This document shows positions 41,534 through 46,579 of a stretch of DNA of 46,579 bases, piece after piece. Position 1 is the stretch's first letter. Each line of letters starts with the position of its first letter. The notes beneath the pieces are model-generated. The model searched no databases and was not told the DNA's origin. It saw only the letters and a list, made by a program, of their open reading frames with translations. The stretch covers positions 1 to 46,579 of the forward strand of contig JANXYX010000051.1 of assembly GCA_025408425.1 (NCBI GenBank), given 5' to 3'. The position numbers and the translations under genes were made by a program. This stretch comes from Granulicella sp. Its GTDB lineage: Bacteria; Acidobacteriota; Terriglobia; Terriglobales; Acidobacteriaceae.

Positions 41534-43240
41534 TTACAGTTCTCCCTTCTTAGCCTGCTCGAGCAGAAACTCTGAGGTCCTCCAGGACAACGCCATAATA
41601 CTCAAGGTAGGATTCTTGTCCGGGTTGGTCACAAAAGGAGCGGCGTCGGCTACAAAGAGGTTCTTTACATCGTGCGCTTGGCAATTTCTGTTCAGCACCG
41701 AAGTCTTCGGATCGTTCCCCATGCGCGCTGTTCCCAGTTCATGGATAATGGCGCCGCCAACTGAAATTCCATTGCTCAGACTTGCATGCGGTTTGGGACG
41801 GCTGATCACGGTACCTCCCGCGGTTTCGACGATGCTGCGGAAAGTCTCCTGCATGTGCTTGGCCATGTGAATCTCGTTATCGCCCCATTGCCAGTGGAAG
41901 CGCAGTACTGGAATTCCCCACTTGTCGGTTACGCTTGGGTCCAGCTCACAGTAGCTCTTTTCATTCGGAATCATCTCGCCGCGTCCGCTAAATCCGATCA
42001 CCGTGCCATATGACTTGCGGCACTTCTGCTTGAGCGAAGCGCCGTAGCCCTCCTCGCGTTGGCACACGCCGTCGAAGCTGCCGACACTCGGCAAGTTGCG
42101 CCCTCCACCAAACTCGATGTGGTAGCCGCGCAGAAAATCGTTCTTGCGTCCAGTCCTCCACCAGGGCATGTACATGTGCATACCGCCAACGCCGTCATGG
42201 TTGTGCGCAGGAACCTTTTCCAACTGTGGGAAATATCCCGCCAAGTCGCTGCCAACTGAATCCGTAAGATAGCGCCCTACTGTTCCCGAGCCGTTGGCCA
42301 ATCCATCAGGAAAGACTGAAGAGCGTGAGTTCAGCAAGAGCCTGGCAGTCTCGCAGGCGCTAGCTGCCACGACAAAGGCTTTCGCGCGGATCCGCTTTTC
42401 GCTTCCCGTTGCTTTGTCGATGTAAAGAACTGCTTCGGCCTTTCCGTCCTTGCCCAACAAGATTTCGCGGGCCATCGCATTGGCGATAAGGGTAAATCGG
42501 CCGGTATCCTGAGCCACAGGAAGCATTACCTGGCTGGAACTGAAGTTGGAGGCCGTCATGCACCCACGCCCGCATTGAGCGCAGTAATGGCATGGTGGTC
42601 GGCCATTGAGCGCTTTGGTCAAAATGGCCATGCGCGAGGGGATGCAGGTTATGTTGAGAGTGTCACAGGCCTTTTTGACGAGCGTCTCCGTGCAGCGCGG
42701 CCGCGGCGGCGGAAGGAAAATGCCGTCGGGAGAGTTGGGAACATTCTCCTTTGAGCCAAAGACGCCAATGTACGATTCAACCTTGTCGTAGTAGGGTGCG
42801 ATTTCCTCATAGGTAATCGGCCAGTCATCGCCCATCCCGTCTCTCGACCGGGCCTTGAAGTCCGCCGGCCCGAAGCGCAGAGCGATGCGCCCCCAATGGT
42901 TCGTGCGGCCTCCTTCAATCCTCGAGCGGAACCAGCGAAACGTCGAGCCGGGCGCTGTCGTGTAGGGTTCGCCTTCGATGTCCCAAAATCCATTCGGCGC
43001 CATGAACTCATTGTTCAGCTCAGAGCGCGCTTTGCCTCCAACATCCGCGCCACGATGCGGCAGCTCATAAGGCCAGACGTGCTCTTTGAAGTCAGTCCCA
43101 GGATTTAGCGGCGGCCCTGCTTCCAGCATCGCCACGCTCAGCCCACCTTGGGTCAGCACTTTGGCGGCGGTTCCACCACCTGCTCCCGATCCTATGATGC
43201 AGACGTCATAAATGTTGGGAGTCGGGAACAACTGCGACAT
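41534..43240 (-). CDS. GMC-family FAD-dependent oxidoreductase (gluconate 2-dehydrogenase large-subunit-like)
   Basis: About 568 residues. The FAD-binding dinucleotide motif is CIIGSGAGGGTAAKVLTQGG near residue 14, with GRTNHWGRIALRFGP and the C-terminal GMC signature HELGTARMGNDP plus VADAAPFVTNPDKNPTLSIM. The segment CHYCAQCGRGCMTASNF is cysteine-rich, as in many sugar and polyol members. It oxidises an alcohol or sugar, and electrons would pass to a cytochrome or quinone through partner subunits. ATG 43240 has GGAGG 7 bp upstream, which settles it over 43303. The protein has no signal peptide and relies on the subunit-3-like gene that follows. Confidence 0.94.
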   Translation of the reverse strand: MSQLFPTPNIYDVCIIGSGAGGGTAAKVLTQGGLSVAMLEAGPPLNPGTDFKEHVWPYELPHRGADVGGKARSELNNEFMAPNGFWDIEGEPYTTAPGSTFRWFRSRIEGGRTNHWGRIALRFGPADFKARSRDGMGDDWPITYEEIAPYYDKVESYIGVFGSKENVPNSPDGIFLPPPRPRCTETLVKKACDTLNITCIPSRMAILTKALNGRPPCHYCAQCGRGCMTASNFSSSQVMLPVAQDTGRFTLIANAMAREILLGKDGKAEAVLYIDKATGSEKRIRAKAFVVAASACETARLLLNSRSSVFPDGLANGSGTVGRYLTDSVGSDLAGYFPQLEKVPAHNHDGVGGMHMYMPWWRTGRKNDFLRGYHIEFGGGRNLPSVGSFDGVCQREEGYGASLKQKCRKSYGTVIGFSGRGEMIPNEKSYCELDPSVTDKWGIPVLRFHWQWGDNEIHMAKHMQETFRSIVETAGGTVISRPKPHASLSNGISVGGAIIHELGTARMGNDPKTSVLNRNCQAHDVKNLFVADAAPFVTNPDKNPTLSIMALSWRTSEFLLEQAKKGEL

Positions 43241-43859
43241 TGTTAACCTCCGGCAAGATGGACTAGCGCGGCGAACCGCCGCATCCTTCGCAAACCCTGA
43301 CACATCTCAACGGAATGTTGAGCCTCATCAAACAACACCGAGGGATCGGACGAAACCATTTCCGCCGCCAGATTTTCCTCGAAATACAGTTGGTGCACAA
43401 ACTACCACGAGGCTAAGTGCGGAGTAAACTAAGCCGCTCCAGGATTGGGTTTGTTTGCCAGCAGCCTCTTCGCGAACATTTTGAGTTCACCAATGACCGC
43501 GTCGCGCCCACATCCCCGCTCAGTAGCGGATTTATGCTGAGCATCCTGTCGTAGAGTGCCTCCATGTAAGCTGCGATGACATGCTTGCCACAGGCTACCG
43601 CCGTGTCCATAGACGACGGTGCGAAAGACCTCATTCCCATTTTTTTGTCCGATGACTGGCCGTGCCAAGGCGGCTAAGCAATCTGGAGATTGGCTTGTGA
43701 CCACAACGCAAACCCATGCGCCCGCGATTTCCGCAGCGATCCTCAGACCGGCCAGAGAGAGGCTACCTATGGGCCGATCGAGATGCATTTTTCCGCACTA
43801 ATAAATTGACCTGCAAGGCTTCGGCATTATAGGGTTAGCGGACATTGAAAGGCATACTC
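43241..43859. other. 619-bp region without a recognised gene
   Basis: Two minus-strand frames (43429-43788 and 43413-43640) overlap here, but neither carries a motif I recognise, a ribosome site or a convincing partner. They could be parts of one broken gene: the second reads TAVACGKHVIAAYMEALYDR, which looks protein-like. I cannot name a family and do not call it. Confidence 0.4.
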
Positions 43860-44261
43860 ATGTCCCAAACCAATCTTGAATTAATGAAGGATCTCTATGC
43901 CGCTTTCGCCCGTGGCGATGGCCAGGCTGTCATGGCAAGCATGGACCCGGCGATCGTCTGGAACGAAGCTGAGAGCTTTCCTTACGCGGATCGCAACCCC
44001 TACTTAGGACCCGCCGCTGTGGTGGATGGCATCTTCTCCCGTCTCGACACTGAATGGGACCATTTCCAGGTCATCCCAGACGAGTTCGTCGATGCGGGCG
44101 ACACGATTGCAGTCAAAGGCCGTTACCGCGGCACCTACAAGGCGACGAATATTCCTCTCGACTCCCAATTCGCGCATTTCTGGCGCCTGCGCGATGGCAA
44201 GATCACAAATTTTCAGCAATACACTGACACGGCACAGGCTAGTCGCGTGGTGGGCGGCTAA
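43860..44261 (+). CDS. SnoaL-like/NTF2-fold small protein
   Basis: 133 residues of the nuclear transport factor 2 superfamily. It opens with the helix LELMKDLYAAFARGDGQAVM followed by MDPAIVWNEAES. GPAAVVDGIFSRL and a beta-sheet with AHFWRLRDGKITNFQQYTDT complete the typical SnoaL-like cone. ATG 43860 has AAAGG 7 bp upstream and is preferred over TTG 43845. Members range from polyketide cyclases and small isomerases to proteins of unknown role. No partner gene here narrows it. Confidence 0.88.
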   Translation: MSQTNLELMKDLYAAFARGDGQAVMASMDPAIVWNEAESFPYADRNPYLGPAAVVDGIFSRLDTEWDHFQVIPDEFVDAGDTIAVKGRYRGTYKATNIPLDSQFAHFWRLRDGKITNFQQYTDTAQASRVVGG

Positions 44262-44425
44262 AGCACTAAGTTCAGCCGCTGAAGAACTGGTCAGCCGTTG
44301 GATTTCGACGTCCCGCGGGAGACGCAGGAGTCTCTGCACCAGATGCGCCGTTTATCGCAGAGGCTGGGGCGCGTCCGCGGTAAGCGTCTCAACTCCAGGG
44401 CATTTGCTTAGGCATAACAGGATGA

Positions 44426-45280
44426 TCAACGTGTTGGAGCATTAACGTCTTTGCGGGATGAGATCGCCTTGAATAGGCGAACTTGATTTGTGATGGCTAG
44501 TTCTGTTGGAAGGCGTTCCACACTTGAGGCACCAAAGAAGCCCACAACGCCGTGACACTTGCTCAGAATGAATTCGACATCCTCTGGCTCCGCAATCGGA
44601 CCACCGTGACAAAGAACAAGAACGTCTGACCTCACTTGCGCGGCCGAATCATGAATCGCCTGAACTTGCTCCACGGCCTCGTCGAGTGTCATTGAAGTCT
44701 TTGCGCCAATACTTCCTTTCGTCGTCAACCCCATATGAGCAACCAGAATGTCAGCGCCTGCCGATGCCATGGCCCTGGCTTGAGCAGCATCGAAGACATA
44801 AGGCGACGTCAACAGATCCAGATTACGAGCCTCCCGAATCATTTCGACTTCCAGGTCAAAACCCATACCAGTCTCCTCAAGACTCTGCCGAAACTTCCCG
44901 TCGATAAGACCCACTGTCGGAAAGTTCTGCACACCGGCGAAGCCCATCTCCTTTAACTGGCGGAGAAACACGGGCATCAGTCGAAAAGGATCCGTACCGT
45001 TCACACCGGCAAGCACAGGCAGTCGGCGGACAACTGGCAACACCTCACGAGCCATGTCCTGAACAATCGCGTTCGCGTCCCCGTAGGCCAGCAGCCCTGC
45101 AAGGGAACCCCGCCCCGCCATGCGATACCGTCCGGAGTTATAGATAATGAGGAGATCGGCGCCACCGTCTTCAGCGCACTTGGCAGAGATTCCCGTGCCT
45201 GCGCCTGCTCCAATAATCGGCCGACCGGAATCGATCACAGACTTCAATCGGGCAACGTATTCTTCTCTTGTCGCAAACAT
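44426..45280 (-). CDS. TIM-barrel phosphoenolpyruvate-hydrolase-family protein (Tm-1 C-terminal-like)
   Basis: About 284 residues of the family annotated as phosphoenolpyruvate hydrolase-like, the separate bacterial form of the C-terminal half of plant Tm-1. It shows [74 protein letters not shown] and [16 protein letters not shown] 45280 is chosen for the GAGGAAAGAC ribosome site rather than 45313. It lies 121 bp after the Tm-1 N-terminal-like gene on the same strand, the usual pairing. In plants the fused protein binds tobamovirus replication proteins. The bacterial pair's own reaction is not established. Confidence 0.9.
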   Translation of the reverse strand: MFATREEYVARLKSVIDSGRPIIGAGAGTGISAKCAEDGGADLLIIYNSGRYRMAGRGSLAGLLAYGDANAIVQDMAREVLPVVRRLPVLAGVNGTDPFRLMPVFLRQLKEMGFAGVQNFPTVGLIDGKFRQSLEETGMGFDLEVEMIREARNLDLLTSPYVFDAAQARAMASAGADILVAHMGLTTKGSIGAKTSMTLDEAVEQVQAIHDSAAQVRSDVLVLCHGGPIAEPEDVEFILSKCHGVVGFFGASSVERLPTELAITNQVRLFKAISSRKDVNAPTR

Positions 45281-45401
45281 GTCTTTCCTCTCGTTTGTGG
45301 GTTGCCTACTCAAGTTCCTTCCGGAACATTGTCAAAACTCGTCTAGGCAGGTGTGGCGACGTTTGCGGCGAGCATTACGAGAAAATGCAGTCGATTTAGA
45401 T

Positions 45402-46579
45402 TCATTTCTCGGGTACTGCTTGAATCATAGGGGATTGAGGTTGATTCGCTAACGCAAGAAACTCGGACGCAATGCGTTCCGCGAACCTCGGGTCGTTGAT
45501 CGTTAAGTCGAGCTGAATTAGCTTCACTTTGGAATCGAGATTTCGTCGGATAGCTTCGAAGAGATGCTCATCGGCAACGGGGTCGTAGAACAATTGGCCT
45601 TCCACATCGATCGCCGAAACCCCACGAAGAGGAAGCACGACAACCACAGGCCCCATTGCCTTGTTGAGCTTCGCTGCGAGAAGCTCTCCCATACGTTTGT
45701 TTTCTTCGGCCGTCGTTCGCATTAACGTGACGGATGAATTATGCGGATAAAACTTTCGCTCGAAGAACTTGTTCGGCACCGTCTCTGGCGGCCCGAAGTT
45801 CACCATGTCCAACGCTCCGACGGAAACCACTTGTGGAATGCCGACAAACCCTGCGGCCTCCAGCCGATCTGGGCCAGCTGTCAGAACACCCCCTACCAGT
45901 TCATCGGCCAGCTCTGTCGTCGTAAGGTCTAGAACACCCTTGATGAAACCATCGCGAATGAGTCTCTCCATCGCCAGGCCACCGGTGCCAGTCGCGTGGA
46001 AGATAAGCAGCTCGTAACCTTCCCTCTCCAGCAACTCCTTCACGCGGGTGACACATGGAGTTGTCACACCGAACATTGTCGCTCCAAGGAGCGTTCGGTC
46101 ACTCTCGTATGTGTCTTCCGCCTCTGCCAGGCACATCCCGATCATGGCATCCGCAGCATTAGATAGAACCACACGAGTCAGTCGGTTGAGCCCGCTGAAG
46201 TCAGCGACAGAGTACATCATTAGGATGTCCGAGGTGCCAACATAAGGACGCACATCGCCGGACGCCATCGTGGAGACCATGATCTTCGGAGTTCCGATGG
46301 GTAACTCACGCATCGCCGCGGTCATTATGGAAGTGCCAGCCGATCCGCCGATCGCGAGCATGCCAGCGATGTGATCAGGAGACTGCTGCTTGATCCACTG
46401 CACCAATCCCCGCTGCATCGTCTCAACAGCGGGCCCCCGATCCGCATCCCGACTCAATTTCGTCGCCGATGCGCCCGCATATTCCGCGATCTCATGGCGC
46501 GTCACGTCCGGCGCGAAGAAAGGGTCACCCAAGATGCCGACGTCCACGACGAGAGTTTCGACGCCCGCACGATTGAGCC
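45402..46579 (-). CDS. Tm-1-like ATP-binding domain protein (UPF0261), truncated at its N terminus by window edge
   Basis: The frame stays open to the window end, and the residues before the nominal GTG at 46547 (LNRAGVETLVVDVGILGDP) match the family, so the start lies outside. About 390 residues are visible: MLAIGGSAGTSIMTAAMREL, KIMVSTMASGDVRPYVGTSD, FHATGTGGLAMERLIRDGFI, DLTTTELADELVGGVLTAGP and a C-terminal VVVVLPLRGVSAID segment. This is the ATP-binding half of Tm-1-like systems. Together with the TIM-barrel partner downstream it forms a two-gene version of the fused eukaryotic protein. Confidence 0.92.
   Translation of the reverse strand, partial: LNRAGVETLVVDVGILGDPFFAPDVTRHEIAEYAGASATKLSRDADRGPAVETMQRGLVQWIKQQSPDHIAGMLAIGGSAGTSIMTAAMRELPIGTPKIMVSTMASGDVRPYVGTSDILMMYSVADFSGLNRLTRVVLSNAADAMIGMCLAEAEDTYESDRTLLGATMFGVTTPCVTRVKELLEREGYELLIFHATGTGGLAMERLIRDGFIKGVLDLTTTELADELVGGVLTAGPDRLEAAGFVGIPQVVSVGALDMVNFGPPETVPNKFFERKFYPHNSSVTLMRTTAEENKRMGELLAAKLNKAMGPVVVVLPLRGVSAIDVEGQLFYDPVADEHLFEAIRRNLDSKVKLIQLDLTINDPRFAERIASEFLALANQPQSPMIQAVPEK

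Noticed and set aside
43413..43788. Two overlapping minus-strand frames that look partly protein-like
   Set aside because: No recognisable motif, start signal or context; kept only as an unexplained region.
44262..44425. Short plus-strand frame after the SnoaL-like gene
   Set aside because: Arg-rich, without start signal or family resemblance; treated as intergenic.

Overview
The window looks like a GC-rich chromosomal segment of a soil Acidobacteriota bacterium (Acidobacteriaceae-like; inferred from gene content, not from a marker gene). The signs are many Tat- or Sec-exported carbohydrate-active enzymes and esterases, a membrane-anchored winged-helix-like protein of a type I associate with this phylum, a VCBS-repeat protein, and a GMC dehydrogenase paired with a gluconate-2-dehydrogenase-subunit-3-like protein. 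I see no rRNA, tRNA or CRISPR array, no intact transposase and no recognisable membrane transporter.

Layout. 1-3.8 kb: end of an AraC-type regulator, then a two-subunit molybdenum hydroxylase (2Fe-2S subunit and exported Mo subunit). 3.8-5.8 kb: a P4-type integrase fragment beside a frameshifted ceramidase-like gene. 5.8-13.9 kb (minus strand): two exported type-B carboxylesterases, a secreted MBL-fold hydrolase, a secreted alpha/beta hydrolase, a membrane winged-helix-like protein and an esterase stub. A 26-bp element with one mismatch lies upstream of both carboxylesterase genes. 14.3-20.9 kb: GH106-like rhamnosidase and GH125 exo-mannosidase, divergent from a Tat-exported Gfo/Idh/MocA oxidoreductase. 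21.0-28.9 kb: a divergon. On the minus strand are a DUF5060/DUF4038 (GH140-like) hydrolase, a D-2-hydroxyacid dehydrogenase, an HpcH/HpaI aldolase and an MBL-fold protein without zinc ligands, coupled by three ATGA overlaps. On the plus strand are a bicupin, AldA-type lactaldehyde dehydrogenase and an SDR. 29-31.7 kb: VCBS protein and GH99/WbsX-like protein. 31.8-34.7 kb: a cyclic-nucleotide-binding histidine kinase, a methyltransferase relic and SerB. 35.2-40.8 kb: GH2 beta-galactosidase, a small secreted protein divergent from a TetR regulator with visible palindromic operators, a CE15-like glucuronoyl esterase and an AldA relic. 40.9-43.2 kb: GMC oxidoreductase plus its Tat partner. 43.9-46.6 kb: SnoaL-like protein and a split Tm-1-like pair running off the window.

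How it fits together. Most exported enzymes would deconstruct plant or fungal polysaccharides and esters: rhamnosidase, mannosidase, galactosidase, GH140-like and GH99-like enzymes, glucuronoyl esterase and carboxylesterases. The 21-29 kb divergon looks like a cytoplasmic route for a (deoxy)sugar acid, ending in aldol cleavage and lactaldehyde oxidation. No dehydratase or transporter is visible here, so the route is incomplete or non-canonical. At least six gene relics mark this as an actively rearranging accessory region.
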